A DNA stretch of 10,641 bases, taken from the NCBI GenBank assembly GCA_903895515.1, contig CAITUB010000131.1, forward strand, positions 1-10,641, read 5' to 3'. Source of the stretch: an uncultured Acidimicrobium sp. GTDB lineage: Bacteria; Actinomycetota; Acidimicrobiia; Acidimicrobiales; Ilumatobacteraceae. The translations under genes were made by a program, and so were the position numbers. Positions 1 to 6,429 of the stretch are shown in pieces. Within the stretch, counting starts at the first letter, position 1, and each line of letters starts with the position of its first letter. The notes beneath the pieces are model-generated. The model saw only the letters and a program-made list of their open reading frames with translations, was not told the DNA's origin and did not search any database.

Positions 1-1159
1 ACAACGAAGCAAGGACTTGTTGAAAGTCCGCAATTACATCTGTTGCAGATTCCAGTCCTACAGACACGCGCAACAATCCTTGGGTAATTCCTGACTTCTC
101 TTGATCTTCTGGCGTAACACCAACATGGGTGCTGCTTGCCGGGTGACAAATAAGCGACTCTGGTCCGCCAAGTGACACAGCTGGACGAACGAGTTTCAAT
201 CCGTCAACAACTTTGCGTGCTGCGTCTTTGCCGCCAACAACTTCGAAGCTGAGCAGCGATCCAAACTGGCGCATTTGCTTGGCAGCGAGAGCGTGTTGCG
301 GGTGGGTAGAGAGTCCTGGGTAATGCACTGCCGAAACCGACGGGTTCGAAACTAGACGCGAAGCAAGTTCCATTGCGGTTGTGCACTGGTGTGCAAGACG
401 AACTCCAAGAGTGCGTATTCCTCGTAAGCCATTCACTGCGTCGTATGGCGATGCAGTAGCGCCGTGAAGCACTGCGTAAGACCAAATGGCATCAATCAAA
501 TCTTTTTCGCCAGCAACAACACCAAGCGTTGCGTCGTTGTGTCCAGCAATGCCTTTTGTGGCCGAGTGCATAACAAGTGAAACACCATGAGCAAGCGGGT
601 TTTGTCCAAGTGGAGTAGCAAGAGTGGAGTCCACAACGGTGTACGGGCCCTTAATGCTTGCAAGCTCACCGAAGTCGACAACACCCATTTGAGGGTTCGA
701 TGGCGACTCTGCAAGCACCAACATGGTTTTGCCAGGCTTCACTGCAGCAGCAAATGCTCCTGGCTTAGCGCCGTCTACGAAAGTGACATCAATACCAAGT
801 CGCTTGCATGGACCAGTGAGGAACGCAACTGTGCCGCCGTACAACTGACTTTGAGCAACAATGTGATCGCCGGTTGAGCACAGCGCAAGAATGATTGACG
901 TAATCGCACCCATTCCGGAACCAAATGCAAGCGCATCCTCTGCGCCTTCGAGTTCTGCAATTGCACGTTCAAAATCGCGAACTGATGGGTTTGAGTAGCG
1001 GGCATAATTGCCTGTCTTATGAACCGAAGTTGCAGCTTTGCTGGTTTCGTCCATTCCGCTTGACTGCCAAGTGGTGCTGGTCCAGATAGTGGGGGACAAA
1101 GCACCAGAAGCGTCGCGTCCTGCAGTGATTGCAGTGGTCTCTGGCTGCTGTTCTGGCAC
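1..1159 (-). CDS. PLP-dependent trans-sulfuration enzyme (cystathionine gamma-synthase / methionine gamma-lyase family), partial at 3' end
   Basis: This is a Cys/Met-metabolism PLP enzyme that acts in the cytoplasm on sulfur amino acids or homoserine esters. Numbered from the GTG start, 386 residues are visible: the N-terminal TTAITAGR block (9-15), YARYSNPS (52-59), the cofactor loop GSGMGA (80-85), VVDSTLATP with the pyridine-binding Asp177, HSATKG with the Schiff-base Lys202, SLIxHPASSTH (335-345) and the substrate-carboxylate Arg364 in LLRVSVGLE. All are hallmarks of the family. The gene runs off the left edge only a few residues before the usual C-terminus. The start is the GTG at 1157-1159: an in-frame stop lies upstream and the first ATG would remove the N-terminal block. 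It has no well-spaced Shine-Dalgarno (GAAGAG abuts the GTG), so translation may depend on the gene 41 bp upstream. Whether it is a synthase, a gamma-lyase or a sulfhydrylase cannot be decided from these motifs. Confidence 0.9.
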   Translation of the reverse strand, partial: MPEQQPETTAITAGRDASGALSPTIWTSTTWQSSGMDETSKAATSVHKTGNYARYSNPSVRDFERAIAELEGAEDALAFGSGMGAITSIILALCSTGDHIVAQSQLYGGTVAFLTGPCKRLGIDVTFVDGAKPGAFAAAVKPGKTMLVLAESPSNPQMGVVDFGELASIKGPYTVVDSTLATPLGQNPLAHGVSLVMHSATKGIAGHNDATLGVVAGEKDLIDAIWSYAVLHGATASPYDAVNGLRGIRTLGVRLAHQCTTAMELASRLVSNPSVSAVHYPGLSTHPQHALAAKQMRQFGSLLSFEVVGGKDAARKVVDGLKLVRPAVSLGGPESLICHPASSTHVGVTPEDQEKSGITQGLLRVSVGLESATDVIADFQQVLASL

Positions 1160-1200
1160 CTCTTCAGCGTAATGAAACGCAGTGCCCGCAAGAGGGCTAT

Positions 1201-2127
1201 TTAGATATGGGGCAGTACTTCTTTGCCAATGAGATCAAGGTGTTCGAGGTCGTCAAGATCGAGAATCTGCATGTAGATGGTCTCTGCTCCAGCCTTTTTC
1301 CATTCGCCAATCTTGGTCAGTATTTCACTTGGAGTGCCGCATAAACCATTGGCGCTCAATTCACCAACGTCTCGACCGATCTTCTTGGTGCGGCGTTCCA
1401 CTTCGGCAGCATTGGCTCCACACACCGTGGTTTGAGCCACGGTGTATTTCAATGTCTTAGGGTCTCTGCCAATTGATGTGCAAGCTTCGCGAACTCGCGC
1501 ACACTGTTCAACAAATGCATCACTGTTCACAAATGGCATGTTGAATTCGGTTGCATACTTCGCAGCCAACATTGGGGTCTTCTTCGCTCCGCGGCCACCA
1601 ACGATTACTGGAATACGAGATTGGACCGGCTTTGGCAAACCGGGAGAATTCTCGAGGTTGTAGTGAGCGCCTTCAAAGCAGAAGGTCTCGCCTAATGGTG
1701 TATTCCAAAGCCCATTAATGATGTGCAGTTGTTCGCCAAGAATATCGAAGCGTTCTCCTAATGCGGGGAAGCGGAACCCGTACGCCTTGTGTTCTGCTTC
1801 ATACCAACCTGCGCCAAGACCAAGTTCAACACGTCCATTCGACATTGCATCAACATTGGCAACACTGATTGCAGTAATTGCTGGGTGACGAAACGTTATT
1901 GAGTTCACCAATGTGCCAAGTCGAATTGTTGACGTCTCACGTGCAATTCCTGCGAGTGTTGTCCACGCATCCGATGGTCCTGGAGCTCCATCGACATCTC
2001 CCATTTTCAAGAAGTGGTCTGAGCGAAAAAATGCATCAAATCCAAGTTGCTCTGCGCGCTGTGCAATCGCGAGTAATTGTGTGTAAGAAGCGCCTTGTTG
2101 AGGCTCGGTAAAGATGCGAAGTTTCAT
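1201..2127 (-). CDS. LLM-class F420-dependent oxidoreductase (luciferase-like)
   Basis: A 308-residue TIM-barrel flavin/F420 oxidoreductase of the bacterial luciferase-like family, at the family's usual length. The start MKLRIFTEPQ and SDHF (36-39) form the first strands. GRVELGLGAGWYEAEH (98-113) is the diagnostic central block. PVIVGGRGAKKT (173-184) is the probable phosphate-binding loop of the cofactor. The pattern resembles actinobacterial enzymes annotated as probable F420-dependent, which use reduced F420 to reduce or oxidise organic substrates; the substrate is unknown. There is no signal peptide, so it is cytosolic. It precedes the PLP enzyme by 41 bp on the same strand, which suggests one transcript. 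The ATG at 2125-2127 lacks a Shine-Dalgarno, but TACGAT sits 7 nt upstream, suggesting a leaderless message. FMN rather than F420 as cofactor remains possible. Confidence 0.9.
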   Translation of the reverse strand: MKLRIFTEPQQGASYTQLLAIAQRAEQLGFDAFFRSDHFLKMGDVDGAPGPSDAWTTLAGIARETSTIRLGTLVNSITFRHPAITAISVANVDAMSNGRVELGLGAGWYEAEHKAYGFRFPALGERFDILGEQLHIINGLWNTPLGETFCFEGAHYNLENSPGLPKPVQSRIPVIVGGRGAKKTPMLAAKYATEFNMPFVNSDAFVEQCARVREACTSIGRDPKTLKYTVAQTTVCGANAAEVERRTKKIGRDVGELSANGLCGTPSEILTKIGEWKKAGAETIYMQILDLDDLEHLDLIGKEVLPHI

Positions 2128-2134
2128 CTGGATG

Positions 2135-2140
2135 ATCGTA
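2135..2140 (-). promoter_or_regulatory. Candidate -10 box of a leaderless transcript (oxidoreductase operon)
   Basis: TACGAT on the minus strand ends 7 nt before the ATG of the luciferase-like gene, and no AGGAGG-like sequence lies between. The TANNNT spacing would put the transcript start at or next to the ATG, the arrangement known for leaderless actinobacterial genes. No convincing -35 is visible. Confidence 0.45.
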
Positions 2141-2169
2141 GGTGCTGCCTTCGCCTGTAGCCTGAATAT

Positions 2170-2183
2170 GTAGTTTTCACTAC
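2170..2183. promoter_or_regulatory. Small perfect inverted repeat abutting the tRNA
   Basis: The arms GTAGT and ACTAC flank TTTC (GAAA, a GNRA-type loop, on the minus strand). The repeat ends exactly one base before tRNA-Cys position 1 and lies upstream of the divergent oxidoreductase operon. It could be a leader hairpin or a protein site. With 5-bp arms it may also be chance. Confidence 0.25.
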
Positions 2184-2254
2184 GGCGACGTGGCCGAATG
2201 GTTAGGCATGGGCCTGCAAAGCCCCGTAACCGGGTTCGATTCCCGGCGTCGCCT
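2184..2254 (+). tRNA. tRNA-Cys (anticodon GCA)
   Basis: A complete 71-nt cloverleaf. The acceptor stem GGCGACG (2184-2190) pairs with CGTCGCC (2247-2253). The D stem is GCC/GGC. The anticodon loop CTGCAAA (2214-2220) carries GCA at 2216-2218. The T stem CCGGG/CCCGG encloses TTCGATT (2230-2246). The discriminator base is T (2254), the U73 identity element of cysteine tRNAs. CCA is not encoded and must be added after transcription. One oddity is that the outermost anticodon-stem pair (2209/2225) is a T-C mismatch; the other four pairs are intact. It stands alone, divergent from the oxidoreductase operon and convergent with the excalibur-like gene. Confidence 0.96.
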
Positions 2255-2289
2255 CAATTGTTTATTGGGCCCTTTGGTACCTGATGCGT

Positions 2290-3153
2290 TTACTTCTCGC
2301 AAGCAGTGAGATCTTTGTTCTTGTCCATTTTCGATAGCGATTTATAGAGAGATGCTGACACGTAAGACGGCTTTACGGAGTACTGCTTCTGCTTCTTAGC
2401 AGCGGCAAGATTTTTTGCTACACCCCATGGGTAAACCCTGTTCACTTCTCGACAGTTCTTGAATGTCAATTTGGTGATTTGCGGCGAAACAAATGCTGAG
2501 TCGAACGGTATTGCTGCATTTAGAACGTTGATAACTGTTGTCGTGGTGGCATTAGACGTTCCTTGTGATGTTTTTGCGCCATCTCCACTTTGAACCGGTG
2601 CATCTGGAGCTGGTGAATCGGTATTTGAGCTAATTGGAACCGTGGTGGTCGTGGTTGTTGTTGTGGAACTTGTACTCGTGGTGGAAATACTTCCATCGAA
2701 CTGTCGGCCGAATGTTCCATCACATGAAATATTGCAGTCTCCATTTGTGACTACTGGATTAGCGCTAGCACCGACTAGTTCATAGATTGCTGCTCGGGCA
2801 ATATCTGCATCAACACCATCTCTCCACATCCAAAGTGTGTAGTTAGGGCGGTATCCGTTGCCGCCACTTCCATCTCCAATTCCAATACCGACGTACTCAC
2901 AGTTATCGAAATAGTTGAACTTTGCAGCAATCGCCATTCCTAGGGCAGCATGTCCACCATTGCTATACGTGACAAGACGCAAATAGGCGTCGGTACCGAT
3001 ATCGGTGTCCAGGATCGTGATCGAAGAGGGGCTGTTAGATGAGGGGGATTGTGTGTATTCACCACAACTAATTGCGTGCACAGAACCAGAACCCGTGGCA
3101 ATGCCGCACGAAACGATTATTAGCAGCAAAAATACTCGTTGGGCCATTTTCAT
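2290..3153 (-). CDS. Secreted protein with Ser/Thr-rich linker and excalibur-like calcium-binding C-terminus
   Basis: A 287-residue exported protein. A signal peptide is clear: a positive N-terminus, a hydrophobic core at 7-18 and a likely cut after VHA (25-27). Residues 28-150 form a Cys-containing domain I do not recognise. Residues 155-172 are an almost pure Ser/Thr stretch with a run of eight Thr and then VP, typical of flexible linkers in actinobacterial surface proteins. The C-terminus (about 228-286) has FKNC (231-234) and ends DKNKDLTACE (277-286), matching the excalibur layout FxNC...DxDxDGxACE, an extracellular EF-hand-like calcium loop. Asp277, Asn279 and Asp281 are possible ligands; Leu282 replaces the usual Gly. 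AAGAGG lies 6 nt before the ATG at 3151-3153, supporting this start over the Met two codons later. It is downstream of the SHOCT gene on the same strand (129 bp gap). Its partner and exact role are unknown. Confidence 0.85.
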   Translation of the reverse strand: MKMAQRVFLLLIIVSCGIATGSGSVHAISCGEYTQSPSSNSPSSITILDTDIGTDAYLRLVTYSNGGHAALGMAIAAKFNYFDNCEYVGIGIGDGSGGNGYRPNYTLWMWRDGVDADIARAAIYELVGASANPVVTNGDCNISCDGTFGRQFDGSISTTSTSSTTTTTTTTVPISSNTDSPAPDAPVQSGDGAKTSQGTSNATTTTVINVLNAAIPFDSAFVSPQITKLTFKNCREVNRVYPWGVAKNLAAAKKQKQYSVKPSYVSASLYKSLSKMDKNKDLTACEK

Positions 3154-3282
3154 ATCCGACCTCTTTTCATTTGCGCAATATTTTGCGAATGATGTAAATA
3201 CCTATTCTGATGAATCCGTACATAGTTGCCTCCGTCCGTTTGCTTTAGATTGGTGACACGTACATGAGTAAATACTCGCGCT

Positions 3283-3594
3283 TTACATCTTCTCCAATAA
3301 CTTCGATTTCTTATCGTTGAATTCTGCTTCGGAGATGATCCCGTCATCCTTCAAGCGTGCTAATTCCCGGAGTTGATCGGTTACGGCAGTCGGCCGAATT
3401 AGTCCGCTGATTTGGTTGGTTACAGGCGCACTAGAAGGAGCAGAGGAAGTTTTTGGCATGACTGCATAAACGACAAGAGCAAAGATTCCGAATAGCAAGC
3501 CCATAACGGCTGCCACGCCGGCACTTCTGCCTTTTGACTGAGCAATCCAATAACAACCGAACGCACATCCGAGCCAGATAACAATGATGAACAT
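3283..3594 (-). CDS. Small two-helix membrane protein with C-terminal SHOCT domain
   Basis: A 103-residue protein. Residues 1-18 and about 25-46 are hydrophobic helices separated by a basic turn (SKGR), followed by a Ser/Pro linker (49-60). Residues 72-101 (DQLRELARLKDDGIISEAEF and on) are a classic SHOCT domain, a short two-helix oligomerisation module usually at the C-terminus of membrane-anchored proteins. The domain is expected in the cytoplasm. The ATG at 3592-3594 is chosen because GGAAG lies 9 nt upstream; an in-frame TTG three codons earlier would abut that site. It is transcribed divergently from the metalloprotease gene and upstream of the excalibur-like gene. No enzymatic role can be assigned. 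Confidence 0.85.
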   Translation of the reverse strand: MFIIVIWLGCAFGCYWIAQSKGRSAGVAAVMGLLFGIFALVVYAVMPKTSSAPSSAPVTNQISGLIRPTAVTDQLRELARLKDDGIISEAEFNDKKSKLLEKM

Positions 3595-3625
3595 ATGAAC
3601 CAACTTCCGTTAAGGTGCAAAGCCC

Positions 3626-3643
3626 TTGCTGAGGAGTCAGCAA
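3626..3643. promoter_or_regulatory. Perfect inverted repeat in a divergent intergenic region (candidate operator)
   Basis: TTGCTGA-GGAG-TCAGCAA has perfect 7-bp arms and a 4-nt spacer. It sits in the 102-bp gap between the SHOCT gene (minus) and the metalloprotease gene (plus), where a regulator could act on both. It might instead form an RNA hairpin in the SHOCT mRNA leader. There is no T tract suited to a terminator. Confidence 0.4.
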
Positions 3644-3684
3644 TCTTGTTTGCGGGTTATCCCTGAAAGTACCACAGTTGGTTA

Positions 3685-3690
3685 TACATT
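3685..3690 (+). promoter_or_regulatory. Candidate -10 box of a leaderless transcript (metalloprotease)
   Basis: TACATT (overlapping TATACA at 3683) lies 6 nt before the ATG. The only purine-rich element, GGGGA, touches the ATG and is too close to work as a Shine-Dalgarno. The transcript probably starts at or next to the ATG. No clear -35 is seen. Confidence 0.45.
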
Positions 3691-3696
3691 CGGGGA

Positions 3697-5019
3697 ATGA
3701 AGTTGAGTAAAAAGGCGATAATGATATTGGCTTTGTCCGTGGGATCGGTCACCTTCATCGATGCCGGTATGACCTTCGCGGCATCTAGCGGTGGTCAGTG
3801 TTCCAAAGTGGGCCTCACTCAAAAAACCAAGGCCGTCACTTACTCGTGTGTTCGAGTTGGCAAGACGCTGAAGTGGGTACGAAAGAATGCTCAACAAGGC
3901 ACTGGGACGAATACGGCGCCAGCATCCATGGCAGAGATTTTGCGCTTGAATCCACAATCTCCCGAACCGTTGAGCAATTGCAGGCTGGTTGATGCGAGAA
4001 CGTTTAAGACGGGGGGAGAATGGCAGGCAATCACGTATCCCGCTGTAGCAACCGGTGCCTTCACCAACTCCGGAAATGTAAATATCGCAGTCGTGTTCGT
4101 GGATTACCCCGATGCCGTGGGAAGTGCATCGGAACTCAGTGATGCACAGGCGGATGTAAAGAAGGCTTCGGATTGGTATTCGTGGTTCTCGCAAGGCAAT
4201 GTCACGTACAAGCTGCGAATTGCTGATAGATGGGTGAGGGCTCCTCAGACTTCAAACAACTACTTCTGGTTGCATCCCGGTAAAGCTGGAACGCAGTTGA
4301 TGTCTGACGTTGAAATTGCGGATTCATACAAGTATTTAGCAAGCACGGTTGTGGATACAAGCGGTATTGCTGCAGTTTGGGCGATCACGCCAAAGTCTGC
4401 AACAGCAATTGACGAAGGTTTCGCTTACAGAACCACGCCTAGCGTTTTCTCCACAGGCGGTTCAACGTATTCAGGGAAAATCCCGATCTGGCAACATTTC
4501 GTGCACGAGACACTTCACTCGCATGGTGCACTTGGACACTCACCGAAGAATGCACAAATAGGTTTGTTCTGGAATACGGGGTCAACTGGCGCAACGCTCA
4601 ACTCGTGGGATGCCATGACATTTGGATGGATGAAGCAGGAGAATGTGTATTGCATAAGTAGGAGAAATTTGGCTCCTCAAACTATGACGCTTGTTCCCAT
4701 TGAGCGCGAGCAAGTTGGACTTCGTAGTGTCATTGTGAAACTTTCCGATTATGAAGCACTTGTCATTGAGTCTCATCGCAAGGACAAGTGGTCAGAACGA
4801 TGGCCGACCGGCACATCTGGCGTGTCTGTAATGCGAATCGATACGCGCGTGAACACGGTTTGGGATATGGGAAGTTCGACTGGCAAATACCTGATTCCCG
4901 CTCAAGAGCACTCACTCGACTTTTTGAAGTTGGGACAGTCGTTCACCGCAGATGGGGTCAAGATCACAGTCCTGCAAAGTGGGGATAACGATCAGATCAA
5001 GATCGAGAGCGTTGGGTAA
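3697..5019 (+). CDS. Secreted M6-like zinc metalloprotease with N-terminal Cys/Trp module
   Basis: A 440-residue exported protein. The signal peptide spans about residues 1-29 (basic start, hydrophobic 7-20, cut near TFAA). Residues 32-63 form a small module of pattern CxKxG...YxCVxxGKxLxW (Cys35, Cys51, Trp60), seen in surface proteins of aquatic actinobacteria and presumably disulfide-bonded. The catalytic domain begins near 125 (VNIAVVFVDYPDA) and contains HETLHSHGALGH (270-281): His270, Glu271 and His274 form a zincin HExxH site. WDAMTFGW (304-311) may supply the Met turn. The layout resembles M6 (immune inhibitor A-like) peptidases, but the candidate third ligand His281 is one residue beyond the metzincin position, so the third ligand is uncertain. 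It would cleave extracellular protein, perhaps host or prey polypeptide or its own envelope. No terminator is visible before the next gene 116 bp downstream. Confidence 0.85.
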   Translation: MKLSKKAIMILALSVGSVTFIDAGMTFAASSGGQCSKVGLTQKTKAVTYSCVRVGKTLKWVRKNAQQGTGTNTAPASMAEILRLNPQSPEPLSNCRLVDARTFKTGGEWQAITYPAVATGAFTNSGNVNIAVVFVDYPDAVGSASELSDAQADVKKASDWYSWFSQGNVTYKLRIADRWVRAPQTSNNYFWLHPGKAGTQLMSDVEIADSYKYLASTVVDTSGIAAVWAITPKSATAIDEGFAYRTTPSVFSTGGSTYSGKIPIWQHFVHETLHSHGALGHSPKNAQIGLFWNTGSTGATLNSWDAMTFGWMKQENVYCISRRNLAPQTMTLVPIEREQVGLRSVIVKLSDYEALVIESHRKDKWSERWPTGTSGVSVMRIDTRVNTVWDMGSSTGKYLIPAQEHSLDFLKLGQSFTADGVKITVLQSGDNDQIKIESVG

Positions 5020-5123
5020 TTCGAGCGACAAATGTGTAGTGGGGGAAATCCCTCAGTTCATAAATCTATTTTCCATTCTCTTTTTGTATCCAATATGTAT
5101 CCCTGTTGTTCATATACAACCTT

Positions 5124-5129
5124 TAACTT
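5124..5129 (+). promoter_or_regulatory. Candidate -10 box of a leaderless transcript (phosphoesterase)
   Basis: TAACTT ends 6 nt before the ATG at 5136 and there is no Shine-Dalgarno. It matches the TANNNT-N6/7-ATG layout of the metalloprotease and oxidoreductase genes. An alternative pairing is TTGTTC (5106-5111) with TTACAT (5128-5133), spacer 16 nt, with a start inside the coding region. Confidence 0.4.
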
Positions 5130-5135
5130 ACATGC

Positions 5136-6242
5136 ATGATCAATCACCGCTTAAAGAAATCCATAATTACGAAATCATCACTTCTTGCCTTGTCAGTTGC
5201 AATTCTCGGTATCTCCGTAGGTGGAGCTTCGGGAGCTTCTGCAAAGTCAGATAAAAACGAAGACATGCAGAAGATGTCAATTGCCCTAATCGGCGACATG
5301 CCGTACGATGCAACCGGTCAAGCTCAAACTCCAGCAGTTATTGCCGAGATCAATAAGTCGAAAGAAATCAAGTTCGCTCTGTTTGATGGAGACACGATGA
5401 GCGGCAAAGGTGACCAGTGCACCGACGCAAATTATGCCCGCATTAAGTCTGACTTCTTTGACAAGTTCAAGAAACCATTGTTCTATTCAATCGGTGATAA
5501 TGAATGGGTTGACTGTGATCGCGCTGTTAAAGGATCATTCGACCCATTGAATCGTCTTGCATTGGTTCGCCAGACATTCTTCGGTTCAAACGGAACCTAC
5601 GTGTCATTGGGCAAAGGCAAGCTCGAGGGCGTTCAAGTTACACACGATGCCAACTACCCAGAGCTGCAAATGTTTACATATAACCGCATCACCGTGATCA
5701 TTCCTCACGTTCCTGGTTCGGCAAATAATGCACCAGTTGCAAAGCCAGCATTCGCAACATACAACGACAAGGATGTTGACGGAGATGCAGCTGAATTCGC
5801 TGCCCGTGATGCCGCAAACGTCGCCTGGATCAATAAGGGATTCGAAAAAGCGATTGCCGATAAATCCAAGGGCGTGATCGTGGTCATACAGGCGAACATG
5901 GACTGGGAGGGCTATGCACGCGATGCAAAAGCAGGAACTAACGCGTACACACAGGCCTACGACGGTACGAAGCTTGCTCTTCTTGCCAACGCACTGCGAT
6001 TCAAGAAGCCAGTGTTGCTACAAAATGGTGATGAACACTGGTTTCAAGTTGACATGCCAATGAATGAAACCGCAGGAAAGCTCGTTGAAAAGGACAAGGG
6101 AACGTTGGTTGAAAACTTCACCCGTGTTCAGACGTTCGGCTCAGGATTCAATCACTGGGTTGAATTGGTTGTAGACCCTTCTGACGAAAATCTCTGGTCT
6201 TTCCGCACTCACCTTGTGAAGGCAAACCTAGGAACTCACTAA
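5136..6242 (+). CDS. Secreted calcineurin-like metallophosphoesterase with divergent motifs
   Basis: A 368-residue exported protein. The N-terminus has seven basic residues or so, a hydrophobic core at 15-30 and a likely signal-peptidase site at ASA (34-36). The order of motifs follows calcineurin-like phosphoesterases: an IGDMPY strand end (52-57, Asp54), DGDTMSG (84-90, Asp86), SIGDNEW (118-124, replacing GNHE), and NGDEHWF (297-303, His301, in the place of GHxH). These would hold a two-metal centre that hydrolyses phosphomono- or diesters outside the membrane. The first motif lacks the usual His of DxH, so activity or metal choice may differ. The ATG at 5136 gives the complete signal peptide. 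It lies 116 bp after the metalloprotease on the same strand, probably with its own promoter, and ends at a strong terminator. The substrate is unknown. Confidence 0.82.
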   Translation: MINHRLKKSIITKSSLLALSVAILGISVGGASGASAKSDKNEDMQKMSIALIGDMPYDATGQAQTPAVIAEINKSKEIKFALFDGDTMSGKGDQCTDANYARIKSDFFDKFKKPLFYSIGDNEWVDCDRAVKGSFDPLNRLALVRQTFFGSNGTYVSLGKGKLEGVQVTHDANYPELQMFTYNRITVIIPHVPGSANNAPVAKPAFATYNDKDVDGDAAEFAARDAANVAWINKGFEKAIADKSKGVIVVIQANMDWEGYARDAKAGTNAYTQAYDGTKLALLANALRFKKPVLLQNGDEHWFQVDMPMNETAGKLVEKDKGTLVENFTRVQTFGSGFNHWVELVVDPSDENLWSFRTHLVKANLGTH

Positions 6243-6254
6243 ACACCTAAATAG

Positions 6255-6300
6255 ATCGCCTGCTCTGAGGACGTACCTCGGGGCAGGCGATTTTTTATTT
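6255..6300 (+). terminator. Strong intrinsic terminator after the phosphoesterase
   Basis: A 16-bp stem (6255-6270 with 6276-6291; the nine outer pairs ATCGCCTGC/GCAGGCGAT are perfect and two inner pairs are T-G wobbles) closes a 5-nt loop ACGTA. TTTTTTATTT follows at once. It starts 12 nt after the stop codon. Confidence 0.93.
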
Positions 6301-6399
6301 GTTAGGCATCGATAGCTAGAACCCAATTATATCTGGGAAACCCTTTATGGGATAGGGGTAGAAGTTTCACTAGGCAATTCCTGGTTTTGGGTGTAGTCA

Positions 6400-6418
6400 T
6401 TGGTTAACAACTAACCAA
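6400..6418. promoter_or_regulatory. Perfect inverted repeat next to the ribosome binding site (candidate operator or RNA hairpin)
   Basis: TTGGTTA-ACAAC-TAACCAA has perfect 7-bp arms around a 5-nt centre. Its right arm touches the AAAGGGG Shine-Dalgarno (6417-6423) of the 210-aa gene. As DNA it has the size and symmetry of an operator for a dimeric repressor; as RNA it could mask the ribosome binding site. No regulator gene is in the window. Confidence 0.5.
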
Positions 6419-6429
6419 AGGGGATTGAA

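Noticed and set aside
775..1191. Open frame on the minus strand over the PLP enzyme
   Set aside because: It is a shadow: the overlapping frame from the GTG at 1159 carries the full set of trans-sulfuration motifs, including the Schiff-base Lys.
2641..2690. GTGGTNGT-like repetitive DNA
   Set aside because: It is simply the codon run for the Ser/Thr linker of the excalibur-like protein, not an independent repeat or CRISPR.
3174..3187. CGCAA-TATT-TTGCG inverted repeat upstream of the excalibur-like gene
   Set aside because: Five-bp arms in an A/T-rich context are expected by chance; nothing ties it to a promoter.
3266..3277. GAGTA-AA-TACTC inverted repeat just after the SHOCT stop
   Set aside because: The arms are short, a 2-nt loop cannot form a hairpin and there is no T tract. 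It is too weak to call an operator.
3601..3603. TTG start for the SHOCT protein
   Set aside because: GGAAG directly touches this TTG. The ATG three codons later has 9 nt spacing and is preferred.
5040..5053. GGGGGAAATCCC as a terminator after the metalloprotease
   Set aside because: The possible stem is about four pairs with a loop too short to fold, and no T tract follows directly.
6330..6365. CCCA...TGGG and CCC...GGG short repeats upstream of the 210-aa gene
   Set aside because: Arms of three to four bases are not distinguishable from chance, and no matching promoter elements were found.
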